Translations under genes and position numbers: made by a program
Notes under the pieces: generated by a model
Seen by the model: only the letters and a program-made list of their open reading frames with translations
Told to the model about the DNA's origin: nothing
The model's database searches: none
NCBI RefSeq assembly: GCF_003182135.1
Contig: NZ_QGTL01000019.1
Coordinates: 41,968-105,967 of the forward strand
DNA from: Nocardia neocaledoniensis
GTDB taxonomy: Bacteria > Actinomycetota > Actinomycetes > Mycobacteriales > Mycobacteriaceae
Reading direction: 5' to 3'
DNA: 64,000 bases
In this document: in pieces, positions 47,333 to 56,874 of the stretch
Layout of the letters: the number at the start of each line of letters is the position of its first letter
Numbering within the stretch: the stretch's first letter is position 1

Positions 47333-48490
47333 ATGCCTGCTCACGACACCACCAACTCTAAGCCGACTCTCATCCGCGCCGTCGTCCTGGACGACGACGG
47401 CAAGATCACGCTCAGGGACGTCGATCTGACGCCCCCGGGGCCCGGCGAAGTGCAGGTCCGGGTCGTCGCGGCCGGGGTCTGTCACTCCGACCTACACGTC
47501 ACCTCTGGCGCATGGCAGGTGCCGCAGCCGGTTGTCCTGGGGCACGAAGGATCAGGGATCGTGACCGCGGTCGGTGATGGGGTCGATGACCTCGAGGTCG
47601 GCGACCACGTCGTGCTCTCGTGGGTGCCCGGCTGCGGGCACTGCCGCACCTGCCACGCCGGACGACCCGCGCAGTGCGCCTTTGTGGCCACTGTCGTCGC
47701 ACCCGGCGGGGTGCTCTACGACGGCACGACCCGCTTGTCGGACGCCACCGGCCCCATCCACCACTATCTCGGAGTGTCGTCGTTCGCCGAGGAAGTAGTG
47801 GTCCCGGCGTCCGGCGCGATCAAGATTCGCGACGACGCCCCACTCGAGGACGTCGCGATCATCGGCTGCGCCATCGCGACCGGTGTCGGTGCGGTCCGCA
47901 ACACCGCGGCGGTCCGGCCGGAGTCCACCGTCGCCGTGATCGGGTGCGGCGGAGTCGGTTTGGCGTGTATCCAGGGCGCGAGACTCGCGGGAGCAACCCG
48001 CATCGTCGCGGTCGACGTCGTGACCGACAAACTCGAACTGGCCGTCACACTAGGAGCTACCGAGACCGTCGATGCCGCCGCGGTGCCCGACGTGGTCGCC
48101 GCGCTCCGTTCGGCCGTGCCCGAGGGGTATGACTACGTGTTCGACGCGATCGGCAAGATCCGCACCACCGAGCAGGCCATCGCCGCACTCGGGCTCGGCG
48201 GCGCGGCGGTGATCGTCGGCCTTCCCGCGCAAGGCGAATCCGCGACCTTCGATCCACTCGCGCTCGCCGAAGCCGACCAGCGCATCCTCGGCTGCAACTA
48301 CGGGTCGTCCATCCCGCACCGCGACATCCCGGAACTGGTGGACGAGATGATGGCAGGCCGCCTCGATCTGGCCTCGATGATCTCCGCCCGTCGGCCGTTG
48401 TCGGAAGCCGTCGACGCCCTCGCAGACCTGGCCGCCGGCCACGCTCTGCGCCAACTCCTGCTCCCCGGCCGGGACACCATCGAAAGCTGA
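47333..48490 (+). CDS. Zinc-dependent class III-like alcohol dehydrogenase
   Basis: 385 residues from the ATG at 47333; upstream in-frame sequence overlaps the MMPL tail. Catalytic zinc ligands: Cys in GVCHSD, His-Glu in GHEGSG, and Cys in IIGCAIATG. Structural zinc site: the four cysteines of GCGHCRTCHAGRPAQC. NAD loop VIGCGGVGLACIQGA. This is the long-chain MDR type that includes mycothiol- and glutathione-dependent formaldehyde dehydrogenases and aryl-alcohol dehydrogenases. It starts 25 bp after the MMPL stop, so it is under the same TetR. Confidence 0.92.
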   Translation: MPAHDTTNSKPTLIRAVVLDDDGKITLRDVDLTPPGPGEVQVRVVAAGVCHSDLHVTSGAWQVPQPVVLGHEGSGIVTAVGDGVDDLEVGDHVVLSWVPGCGHCRTCHAGRPAQCAFVATVVAPGGVLYDGTTRLSDATGPIHHYLGVSSFAEEVVVPASGAIKIRDDAPLEDVAIIGCAIATGVGAVRNTAAVRPESTVAVIGCGGVGLACIQGARLAGATRIVAVDVVTDKLELAVTLGATETVDAAAVPDVVAALRSAVPEGYDYVFDAIGKIRTTEQAIAALGLGGAAVIVGLPAQGESATFDPLALAEADQRILGCNYGSSIPHRDIPELVDEMMAGRLDLASMISARRPLSEAVDALADLAAGHALRQLLLPGRDTIES

Positions 48491-48581
48491 GGGACTACAA
48501 CAGCACCATCCGCTGGACGCGTCACGGCTCGCGTGAATTCTGGGATCGAGCGATCGCCACAGCGGGGGAGCTGAGGCCGTC

Positions 48582-49865
48582 GTGGCGGTTCTCGGAGAGT
48601 CGGGTGCAATCGAGCCACCGATGGTGAACAGTGCACCCATGGAGGAACTGTGGCCCATGCCGAGCGAGCGGGTGTGTGCGCTGATGCGCGGCGTTGCCGA
48701 ACGAATCCTGCCCACCACCGAGGAACTCGTCGACGAAGTCTTCTCCGCCTCGCAGCTCAGAACCCGATACCCGTTCGTCGTCGAGGACCCGGTACTCGCC
48801 GCCGGGGACCGGCGCATGAACAAGGCGTATCTCATCCACTGGCTCACCGCGACCATCCAGAGTCCCGGTCGCCGCGTTCCACCCTGTGAAGATCCCGAGA
48901 CCCTGAGCTTCGCCCGTGACCTCGTGCGGCGAGGGCTGGACACCAACGACCTGGGATCGTGGCGCGCCGGCCAGCGGATCTCGTGGCGACGGTGGACCGA
49001 CGAGTGTTTCGCCGCGACCAGCGATCACGAACTGCTCCGTGAGACCTTGCAGGTGTCGGCGTATTCGATCAACACCTTCGTCGATGACTCGATGACCGCT
49101 CTGGCCGAATACATCGAAGCCGAACGCACCGACCTCGCCCGCAGCGCCAACGCCGAACGGCACGCCACTGCGCAGCTGCTGATCGAAGGCGCACCGATCA
49201 GCCGTGCGCGCGCCGAGGCGCGCCTTGGCTATGCCCTCACCGGAACCCATCTAGCAGCCATTGTCTGGGTGGATTCCACCGAACGCTCCGAGGTGCTGGA
49301 GGCAGCGGCCGAGCATGTGATGCGGGCCTGCGGCGCCGGACGGCGTTTGACGTTGGTGGCGAGCACAAATGCGCTCTGGTTGTGGATTCCGGCCGATCAG
49401 GTCCCACCGACGTCCACGTTGCAGCCGGAGCTGGCGGGATTGTCCGGTGTACGGGTGGCGTTGGGCCGGCCCGGACGTGATATCGAGGGTTTTCGCCGCA
49501 CTCACCTGGATGCGGCCACCGCGCAGCGAGTCCTGGCGCGGCTTGGTTCGGCCCGCCGGGTCGTACGCTACGAAGACATCCAGCTCGTCGCGGCGCTGTC
49601 CGCCGACATGGCCCAAGCCGAACAGTTCGTCACCGACACCCTCGGCGAATTCGCGACCGCCGACACCGTGCTGCGCGAGACAGCGCTGACCTACGTGCAA
49701 GAACGCTTCAACGCCACCAGCACCGCCGAGCGCCTGTTCACCCACCGCAACACCATCGAGCGCCGACTGTCCCGCGTTGACCGGCTGTTGCCGAAACCAC
49801 TGGTCGATGATGCCACCAGTGTGGTTGCCGCACTGATGTACCTGCAGCTGCGCGACGATCGCTGA
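48582..49865 (+). CDS. PucR/CdaR-type helix-turn-helix regulator
   Basis: 427 residues from a GTG at 48582; an ATG at 48621 is an alternative. A GGDEF-like/PucR middle domain is followed by the C-terminal PucR helix-turn-helix: LTYVQERFNATSTAERLFT, then HRNTIERRLSRVDRLL. Members of this family activate catabolic operons for purines, amines or amino acids. It sits immediately upstream of the seven-gene catabolic run starting at about 50020, the likely target. Confidence 0.87.
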   Translation: MAVLGESGAIEPPMVNSAPMEELWPMPSERVCALMRGVAERILPTTEELVDEVFSASQLRTRYPFVVEDPVLAAGDRRMNKAYLIHWLTATIQSPGRRVPPCEDPETLSFARDLVRRGLDTNDLGSWRAGQRISWRRWTDECFAATSDHELLRETLQVSAYSINTFVDDSMTALAEYIEAERTDLARSANAERHATAQLLIEGAPISRARAEARLGYALTGTHLAAIVWVDSTERSEVLEAAAEHVMRACGAGRRLTLVASTNALWLWIPADQVPPTSTLQPELAGLSGVRVALGRPGRDIEGFRRTHLDAATAQRVLARLGSARRVVRYEDIQLVAALSADMAQAEQFVTDTLGEFATADTVLRETALTYVQERFNATSTAERLFTHRNTIERRLSRVDRLLPKPLVDDATSVVAALMYLQLRDDR

Positions 49866-49905
49866 CCGGTTGGATCCAGCGTGGACCGACCTGCACATAC
49901 CGACT

Positions 49906-49920
49906 GGTGCACCGTGCACC
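49906..49920. promoter_or_regulatory. GGTGCAC-C-GTGCACC palindrome before the catabolic operon
   Basis: A 7-bp inverted repeat with a single central base, 100 bp upstream of the monooxygenase start, in the 154-bp gap after the PucR gene. Candidate activator site for PucR. Based on symmetry and location only. Confidence 0.45.
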
Positions 49921-50019
49921 TGTCGAAGGCTCAGGTGGGGGCACGGCGTTGTAGTTGGTGACATAGCTCCGAGGGGAAGGTGGGTTAACGCCTAACCAAC
50001 GGAAAACGGGGTGAATGTG

Positions 50020-51579
50020 ATGAACACGTCGACGATCGTCAACGAAGAGTTCGACATCGTGATCATCGGTGCCGGAATCTCGGGAATCGGCGCCGCCCGC
50101 TACGTCACGAGAGCATTCCCGAACAAGCGCGTCGTCGTGCTGGAAAGTCGCGACAATATCGGTGGCACGTGGGATCTGTTCCGCTACCCCGGTATTCGAT
50201 CCGATTCGGATCTGCACACCTTCGGCTACGAATTCAAGCCGTGGAAGGACAGGGCCGCGATCGCGGACGCCCCACTCATCCGCGACTACCTGCGCGAAAC
50301 CGTGCAGGAGAACGACCTCGAAAAGCTGATCCGCTTCCGGCACCGAGTGACCTCGGCCGACTGGTCCACCGCCGACGCGGCCTGGACACTGCAGGTCCGG
50401 ATCGACAACGGCGGCGACTCGGTCACCCACCAGCAGATCAAGGCGAACTGGGTCTTCGCCGCGACCGGCTACTACCGCTACGACGAAGGCTTCACCCCGC
50501 ACTTCGAGGGCCGTGACGACTTCGGCGGCGACATTCTCCATCCCCAGCACTGGCCGGAGGGCTACGACTACGCGGGCAAGAAAGTGGTGGTGATCGGTAG
50601 CGGCGCCACCGCGATCACGCTCGTTCCGGCGATGGCCGCAGGCCCTGGCGCGGCCGAGCACGTGACCATGCTCCAGCGCACCCCGACGTACGTGATGTCG
50701 CTGCCCCGGGTGGACTCGCTGGCGCTGACACTGACCAAGCTGTTCGGGGAGAAGCGCGGATACGCGCTGACCCGGTTCAAGAACATCTGGCTCGATCGGG
50801 GGGTCGTGAAGGGCCTGCGCATGTTCCCCAAGGCGGGGCGTGCGCTGATCCGCCGCGTCAACAAGCGCCTGCTGCCGAAGGGTTTCGACGTCGACACCCA
50901 TTTCAATCCGCCCTACGATCCCTGGGACCAGCGGCTGTGCATGGCACCTGATGGCGACTTCTTCGCGTCGATCCGCAACGGCGACGCCTCGGTCGTCACC
51001 GACAAGGTCGTGCGCTTCACCCGAACCGGCATTCTGCTCGAATCCGGTCGGGAGCTGCCCGCCGACGTCATCGTTACGGCGACCGGTCTGAACATGCAGC
51101 TGTTCGGGGGCATGGACCTGTCTGTCGACGGCACACCGGTCGACCTCGCCGAATCGGTCGCCTACCGCGGAATGCTGCTCTCCGGCATACCCAACTGGGC
51201 GATCGCGGTCGGGTACACGACCTCGTCGTGGACGCTGAAGATCGGCCTCATGTGCCGCTACTTCTGCGACCTGCTCGCGCACATGGACAGCTTCGGCTAT
51301 GACACCGTGGTCGCGGTGGCCGAGCCCGGCATGCGAACCAGGCCGGTGCTCGACATCGATGCCGGGTACGTGCTGCGCTCGCAGCACACCGTGCCGCGAC
51401 AGGGCACCGAACTGCCATGGCGGATGGGCCTGTCCTATCCCGAAGACGCCAAACTGCTGCGGGGCGCGCTGTTCGACGAGAGCCTGCACTTCAGCGCCAC
51501 CACGGACCGGCCCTTCGCCGGCGGCACCGCCACACCCGGCCGGCTGGCCAGGGCAGCGAAGGAAGCGGGCCATGTCTGA
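50020..51579 (+). CDS. Baeyer-Villiger-type flavin monooxygenase
   Basis: 519 residues from the ATG at 50020 (a GTG three codons upstream, 50011, is possible). FAD motif VIIGAGISGIGAARY, NADPH motif VIGSGATAITL, and between them the BVMO fingerprint FxGxxxHxxxWP as FGGDILHPQHWP. Other group marks: GGTWDLFRYPGIRSDSD, ATGYYRYDEGF. Closest to the EtaA/MymA group that turns ketones into esters and also oxidises thioamides and amines. It overlaps the hydrolase gene by 8 bp. Confidence 0.92.
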   Translation: MNTSTIVNEEFDIVIIGAGISGIGAARYVTRAFPNKRVVVLESRDNIGGTWDLFRYPGIRSDSDLHTFGYEFKPWKDRAAIADAPLIRDYLRETVQENDLEKLIRFRHRVTSADWSTADAAWTLQVRIDNGGDSVTHQQIKANWVFAATGYYRYDEGFTPHFEGRDDFGGDILHPQHWPEGYDYAGKKVVVIGSGATAITLVPAMAAGPGAAEHVTMLQRTPTYVMSLPRVDSLALTLTKLFGEKRGYALTRFKNIWLDRGVVKGLRMFPKAGRALIRRVNKRLLPKGFDVDTHFNPPYDPWDQRLCMAPDGDFFASIRNGDASVVTDKVVRFTRTGILLESGRELPADVIVTATGLNMQLFGGMDLSVDGTPVDLAESVAYRGMLLSGIPNWAIAVGYTTSSWTLKIGLMCRYFCDLLAHMDSFGYDTVVAVAEPGMRTRPVLDIDAGYVLRSQHTVPRQGTELPWRMGLSYPEDAKLLRGALFDESLHFSATTDRPFAGGTATPGRLARAAKEAGHV

Positions 51580-52543
51580 GCCGACAGCGCCCGCCCAGGA
51601 CCAATTCACCCGCCTGCCCAGCGGTATCCGGGTCTGCTATCGCGTCGACGGCAGGCCCGGCCGGCCCGCGATCCTGCTGATCGGTGGCCTAGGTGAAGAC
51701 CTGACCATGTGGTCGGAGCACTTCGTGGCAGGGCTCGTCTCGCGCGGTTTCGTCGTCGTCCGGATGGACAACCGGGACAGCGGTCGGTCGACTTTCGTCT
51801 CCACCCGTGCCCCGGGGGTCCTGCGCCTGGCCTCGGCACGCCCGCGCTCGGATGCCTACACCCTCACCGACTGCGCCACCGACTGTGCGTACCTGATCGA
51901 CCACCTCGGTGTCGGTCCCGTTCATCTGGTCGGGCGTTCGATGGGCGGCATGATCGCGCAGACGATCGCGGCGGAATTCCCCACGCGCGCTGCGTCATTG
52001 ACCTCGATCTACTCGACAACGGGCAACCCCGAGGTCGGACGGGCATCGCTGCGGACGACCGTCATCCTTGCCACTCAGTCGCCGCGGACGAAACCCCAGG
52101 CGATCAAGGCACACCTGCGTCTGACCGCCAACCTGGCGGGTGTTGGGTATCCCATCGACGAGATCGCCGAGGCCGAGCACGCAGCCACCCAATGGGACAG
52201 AACAGCCGGCGACGGCCACGCGGGGATGCAACGTCAGCTCCAAGCCATCCTGGCATCCGGTGACCGCACCGCCGCGCTGAACACGATCCAGGTGCCCACG
52301 CTCGTCGTGAACGGCGATCGAGACCCCCTCGTAGACCCGTCCGGGGGCGAGGCTACCGCGGCTGCCATTCCCGGTTCCCGCCACCTCGTCATCGCGGGAA
52401 TGGGCCATCACATTCCGGACTCGCTGGCCGACGTGATCGTCGAGCACATCGCCGCGCATGTCGACAAGCACCGCGCCACCCAGCAGCCGACACAGCGTGG
52501 TCGTGGCCGCACACCCACAAGACGACCGGGAGGAACCCGATGA
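51572..52543 (+). CDS. Alpha/beta hydrolase
   Basis: 323 residues. Nucleophile elbow GRSMGG (VHLVGRSMGGMIAQTIA), oxyanion region LLIGGLGEDLTMW, acid in VNGDRDPLVDP, and His in GMGHHIPDSL. Its ATG lies inside the end of the monooxygenase gene. A BVMO followed by an esterase is the usual pair for ester formation and cleavage in ketone breakdown. The last ~30 residues are basic and threonine-rich. ATGA overlap with the next gene. Confidence 0.9.
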   Translation: MSEPTAPAQDQFTRLPSGIRVCYRVDGRPGRPAILLIGGLGEDLTMWSEHFVAGLVSRGFVVVRMDNRDSGRSTFVSTRAPGVLRLASARPRSDAYTLTDCATDCAYLIDHLGVGPVHLVGRSMGGMIAQTIAAEFPTRAASLTSIYSTTGNPEVGRASLRTTVILATQSPRTKPQAIKAHLRLTANLAGVGYPIDEIAEAEHAATQWDRTAGDGHAGMQRQLQAILASGDRTAALNTIQVPTLVVNGDRDPLVDPSGGEATAAAIPGSRHLVIAGMGHHIPDSLADVIVEHIAAHVDKHRATQQPTQRGRGRTPTRRPGGTR

Positions 52544-53874
52544 CCGAGACCACCGAAACTCTTGCCGCTGACGGGATCGAGTATTCCTCGTTCAGTGGCT
52601 GGATCGAACGCCCGACCGACATCGCCCCGGCCGTGGAGGGCGAGATCACCGCCGACGTCGTGGTGGTCGGCGGCGGGTACCTCGGCATGGGGACCGCATT
52701 GCGCCTCGCCGAGCGCGGCGTCGACGTCGCCCTGCTGGAATCGGAATTCTGCGGCTGGGGCGCGGCGTCCCGCAATGCCGGATACCTGACCAACACCCTC
52801 GCCGGTGACGCCCAGATGCATGCCGCGATGCATCCCCGGCGCCTACGCCGGGCCGTCGGATTCGCCGACCGATCGGTCACCTACTCCGACGGGCTGATCG
52901 ACGGGCTCGGAATCGACTGCGACTACGAACGAACCGGCAACGTGATCGCCGCGGTCACCAGGGGACAGCTCGAGCGGTCCCGCTGGAACGCGCGGATCCT
53001 CACCAACGCGGGAGCCGATGCCGAGTTCGTCGACGGCCGCGAATTCGGGCTACCGGCCGCGTTTCTCGGCGGAATCTACGAACGCCGTGGCGGAATCATC
53101 AACCCCGGCAAGTACGCGCGCGGCCTGCGGAGCGCGCTGATGAGCTCCTCGGCCCGAGTCTTCGAACACAGCCCGGTCGGATCGATTCAGCCGACGAGCA
53201 CCGGCGTGACGGTGACCACCGCGAGTGGAACCGTGCGTGCCAAGCGTGTGGTGATCGCGAACAACGCGCACTCCAGGGACCTGGCCATCACGCCACGGAA
53301 CTTGGTCGCGCCGCTGTGGGTCAGCCTTGTCGAGACCGAACCGATCGACCCCGAACGACTGCGCGCGACCGGCTGGACGAGCCGGGTCGGTATCTCGACC
53401 CACCACCTGTGCCTGGAGAGCTTCCGGCTCACCTCGCGCAACACGATCATCTTCGGTATCCGCCAAGCCGAAACCGCTCGTGGCGCGCTCGGGGCCCGCA
53501 CCCCGAACCCCACTGTGGTCGCTGATCTGGTACGCGGATTCCGCATCCGTTTCCCGACGCTGCACGATGTGGCGCCGCAGCGTGCCTGGGGCGGGTGGAT
53601 CGGGATAACCACATCGTGGCTCCCGGTCGTCGGCGAAGCCGACCGGAACGTCTACTACGCCGTCGCTTGCAACGGCCACGGGTTGGCACAGGGGCCCTAC
53701 CTGGGAAGCATGCTCGCCGACCGGCTCTGCGGTGACAAGGCCGCTGACGACCTCGAGGCCGTCTGGCGCCCCCGTCCCAGGTTCGCTCCCTCGCCCGCGG
53801 CCAGCTCGACGGCAGTCCGCGCGGCGTGGCGGCTCGATCGATTCGCCGACTACCTCGACCGCCGCAACCGCTGA
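52540..53874 (+). CDS. DAO-family FAD amine oxidase (gamma-glutamylputrescine oxidase-like)
   Basis: 444 residues. FAD motif VVVVGGGYLGMGTALRLAERG near residue 39 (abbreviated), ALLESEFCGWGAASRNAGYL, substrate-domain strands, and the C-terminal WGGWIGITTSWLPVVGEA...YAVACNGHGLAQGP. This layout is that of PuuB-like and N-methyl-amino-acid oxidases, which oxidise secondary amines. The ATGA overlap with the hydrolase and the close spacing to the next oxidase mark it as part of the operon. Confidence 0.88.
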   Translation: MTETTETLAADGIEYSSFSGWIERPTDIAPAVEGEITADVVVVGGGYLGMGTALRLAERGVDVALLESEFCGWGAASRNAGYLTNTLAGDAQMHAAMHPRRLRRAVGFADRSVTYSDGLIDGLGIDCDYERTGNVIAAVTRGQLERSRWNARILTNAGADAEFVDGREFGLPAAFLGGIYERRGGIINPGKYARGLRSALMSSSARVFEHSPVGSIQPTSTGVTVTTASGTVRAKRVVIANNAHSRDLAITPRNLVAPLWVSLVETEPIDPERLRATGWTSRVGISTHHLCLESFRLTSRNTIIFGIRQAETARGALGARTPNPTVVADLVRGFRIRFPTLHDVAPQRAWGGWIGITTSWLPVVGEADRNVYYAVACNGHGLAQGPYLGSMLADRLCGDKAADDLEAVWRPRPRFAPSPAASSTAVRAAWRLDRFADYLDRRNR

Positions 53875-53903
53875 CGGTTATCCGCCGAGACAAAGGAGTC
53901 ATC

Positions 53904-55325
53904 ATGAGCGAGCAACTGAACGCCGACGTCGTCGTCATCGGTGCCGGAGTATCGGGTCTCACCGCAGCCCGCCGACTCGACCAAGCCGGACATTCCGTCG
54001 TCGTGCTGGAAGCGAGCGACCGGGTCGGCGGTCGCACCGTCAACCTCGATGTCGCCCCCGGCGTGATCACCGAGGGCGGCGGGCAGTGGGTCGGACCCGG
54101 CCAAGACCACGTGTTGGCGCTGCTGGACGAACTCGGCCTCGACACCTTCAAGACCTTCGTCGACGGCAAGTCGATCTACCTGCGCAAGGGAAAGAAGAAG
54201 CTGTACGAGGGCACGGTTCCGCCGCTCGCGCCGATGGTGCTGGCCGACTACGCCCAGCTTCAGCTGCGCTTGGAGCGAATGGCGAAAACCGTCCCGCTCG
54301 ACGCGCCGTGGAAAGCGCCCGAGGCCCGCCACTGGGACAGCATCACTTTCGGCCGGTGGATCGATGCGAACTCCTTCACCAAGGAAGTCCGGCTGCTGTT
54401 CAAGCTGGGCTTCACCGTGACCGACGGGGAAGATCTGCACAGTACTTCGCTGCTGGTGCAGCTGGCCCGTATCGCCGGCTGTGGCGGGATCGATCACCTG
54501 GTCAATGTCACCGGTGGTGCTCAGGAATCCCGAGTGGTCGGCGGCACCCAGCTGATCTCGCTGCGCATGGCCGACGCGTTGTCCGAGAAGGTCGTTCTCG
54601 ATTCGCCGGTCTCGCGGATCACCCAGGACGACACCGGAGTGCTGGTGTCCTCCGCCCGTGTCGACGTTCGAGCCGACCAGGTGATCGTCGCCATGGCGCC
54701 CTCCGACGCCAACCGCATCCGCTTCGCGCCGGACCTGCCCACCCGCCGAGCTATGCTCCAGCGCCGCTGGTGCAACGGCACCGAAAGCAAACTGTTCGCC
54801 GTCTACGATCGACCCTTCTGGCGCGACAAGGGGTTCAACGGGCAGGCGATCACCGATCTTCGGGTCGCCAACTACGTCGTCGACAACTCCCCGCCCGACG
54901 GCAGTGTCGGAATCCTGCTGACCTTCCTCGGCACCGCCGGATCCGGATACGGCCTGCACTGGAGCGATGAGATCCTCGACAACCCCGACGTGCGCCGCGC
55001 GATGTTCCTGGCGGACCTCGAGACTCTTTTCGGTCCCGAGGCCGCCCATCCACGGGCCTATCTGGAAAAGGACTGGACGCACGAACCGTGGATCAGCGGG
55101 TGCGTCAGTTCCCGTCCCCCCGGCGTGATCACCCAGTACACCGACGCCGACCGCCGACCGGTCGGGCGCATCCACTGGGCCGGTACAGAGACCGCCACCG
55201 TCAATCAGGGCTATATCGACGGCGCGGTGAGCGCGGGACAGCGAGCAGCCGAAGACGCCGGCCGCGCACTGTCGCAGAACACCCCGGCCTCGCCCGCCAT
55301 CCCCGTCACCACCGCACAACACTGA
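53904..55325 (+). CDS. Flavin monoamine oxidase, putrescine-oxidase-like
   Basis: 473 residues from the ATG at 53904 (AAAGGAG upstream). VVVIGAGVSGLTAARRLDQ, VVLEASDRVGGRT, EGGGQWVGPGQDHVLALLDELGL, and the C-terminal GRIHWAGTETATVNQGYIDGAV. A cysteine in WISGCVSS is placed where MAO enzymes anchor FAD. The pattern is like actinobacterial putrescine oxidases that convert putrescine to 4-aminobutanal, NH3 and H2O2. This fits the following aldehyde dehydrogenase and GABA genes. Confidence 0.88.
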   Translation: MSEQLNADVVVIGAGVSGLTAARRLDQAGHSVVVLEASDRVGGRTVNLDVAPGVITEGGGQWVGPGQDHVLALLDELGLDTFKTFVDGKSIYLRKGKKKLYEGTVPPLAPMVLADYAQLQLRLERMAKTVPLDAPWKAPEARHWDSITFGRWIDANSFTKEVRLLFKLGFTVTDGEDLHSTSLLVQLARIAGCGGIDHLVNVTGGAQESRVVGGTQLISLRMADALSEKVVLDSPVSRITQDDTGVLVSSARVDVRADQVIVAMAPSDANRIRFAPDLPTRRAMLQRRWCNGTESKLFAVYDRPFWRDKGFNGQAITDLRVANYVVDNSPPDGSVGILLTFLGTAGSGYGLHWSDEILDNPDVRRAMFLADLETLFGPEAAHPRAYLEKDWTHEPWISGCVSSRPPGVITQYTDADRRPVGRIHWAGTETATVNQGYIDGAVSAGQRAAEDAGRALSQNTPASPAIPVTTAQH

Positions 55326-55334
55326 GAGGGAATC

Positions 55335-56765
55335 ATGTCGATCGCGCTGTTGCGCAACTACATCGATGGCCAGTTCGTCGCCTCGGTGTCCACCGAGGCC
55401 CTGGACCTTGTCAATCCGGTCGACGAGCGCGTGGTGGGCCGAGCACCGATCTCGACTCGCGAGGATGTCGAGGCGGCGGTCGCCGCCGCGTCACGAGCCT
55501 TTGTCACCTGGGGTAAGACCACCCCGGCCTTCCGGCAGACGGTGCTGTTGAAACTGGCCGACGCGATCGAGGCCCACACCGACGACATCGTTGAAACGCA
55601 GTGCCGCAACACCGGTCAGCCGCGGGCGGTCATTGCGACCGAGGAGGTGGCGGTGGCCGCCGACCAGCTGCGCTTCTTCGCCGGCGCGGCCAGATTGCTC
55701 GAGGGAAAGGCCGCCGGAGAGTACATGGAGGGATTCACCTCCTACGTGCGTCGGGAACCGATCGGGGTCGTCGGGCAGGTGACGCCGTGGAACTACCCGT
55801 TCATGATGGCGATCTGGAAGATCGGACCTGCCCTGGCCGCCGGTAACACTGTAGTCCTCAAGCCCAGCGACACCACGCCCGAGAGCACCCTGGTCTTGGC
55901 GCGACTGAGCAAAGGCATCCTGCCGGACGGGGTGTTCAACGTGGTGCTCGGTGACAGCAGCACCGGCGCGGCACTGGTATCGCAACCCGCTCTCGGCCTG
56001 GTTTCGATCACCGGATCGGTGCGGGCCGGGATCGCCGTCGCGGCCGCGGCGGCAGAGCAGGTCAAACGCGTACACCTCGAACTCGGCGGCAACGCACCAG
56101 CACTGGTATTCGCCGACGCCGACCTCGACAAAGCGGCCGCCGGCATCGCCGAGGCGGCCTTCTTCAACGCCGGACAGGACTGCACCGCCGCAGCTCGGGT
56201 CCTGGTCCACCACTCCGTCCACGATGAGCTCGTCGAGACGCTGGTGAAAAAGACGGAGACCCTGCGGCCGGGACTGCCCGAGGACTCGAATGCCTACTAC
56301 GGACCGTTGAACAACTTCGACCACTTCACCACGGTCACCGACAAACTCGACGCGCTGCCGTCGCACGCCCGGATCGTCACCGGTGGCAAACGCGTAGGAG
56401 AACTGGGCTACTTCCTCGAACCCACCATCATCACCGGTATCCGTCAGCACGACGAGATCGTGCAGCAGGAGACCTTCGGGCCGGTGTTGACCGTGCAAGC
56501 CTTCACCGACGAGTCCCAGGCCATCGACTACGCCAACGACGTGCACTACGGCCTGGCATCGAGCGTGTGGACCCGCGACCACGGCACCGTCGAACGACTC
56601 ACCCGGGCACTGGACTTCGGCGCGGTATGGGTGAACTGTCACATTCCGCTGGTCGCCGAAATGCCACACGGGGGATTCAAATACTCCGGATATGGCAAAG
56701 ACCTCTCCGCTTACAGCGTCGAGGAATACACCCGGATCAAGCATGTGATGAGCACTCTCCACTGA
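55335..56765 (+). CDS. Aldehyde dehydrogenase, aminobutyraldehyde-type
   Basis: 476 residues. Catalytic Cys in FFNAGQDCTAAARV, general base Glu in HLELGGNAP, cofactor region TPWNYPFMMAIWKIGPALAAGNTVVLKPSD, and the typical C-terminal FGAVWVNCH and GGFKYSGYGKDLS. The GYGKDLSAYSVEEYT ending is characteristic of gamma-aminobutyraldehyde and betaine aldehyde dehydrogenases. Expected step: 4-aminobutanal + NAD+ to GABA. It begins 9 bp after the amine oxidase stop. Confidence 0.9.
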   Translation: MSIALLRNYIDGQFVASVSTEALDLVNPVDERVVGRAPISTREDVEAAVAAASRAFVTWGKTTPAFRQTVLLKLADAIEAHTDDIVETQCRNTGQPRAVIATEEVAVAADQLRFFAGAARLLEGKAAGEYMEGFTSYVRREPIGVVGQVTPWNYPFMMAIWKIGPALAAGNTVVLKPSDTTPESTLVLARLSKGILPDGVFNVVLGDSSTGAALVSQPALGLVSITGSVRAGIAVAAAAAEQVKRVHLELGGNAPALVFADADLDKAAAGIAEAAFFNAGQDCTAAARVLVHHSVHDELVETLVKKTETLRPGLPEDSNAYYGPLNNFDHFTTVTDKLDALPSHARIVTGGKRVGELGYFLEPTIITGIRQHDEIVQQETFGPVLTVQAFTDESQAIDYANDVHYGLASSVWTRDHGTVERLTRALDFGAVWVNCHIPLVAEMPHGGFKYSGYGKDLSAYSVEEYTRIKHVMSTLH

Positions 56766-56874
56766 CACCCGACGACCTCCCCGCTCGTCGCAGCACCGTC
56801 CCGCGCGAACCAGTGCCCTGCCGAGGACGCGCAGCGCCGCGGCGCCCTCCGATCCATTCACCTGGAGTTCTCTG

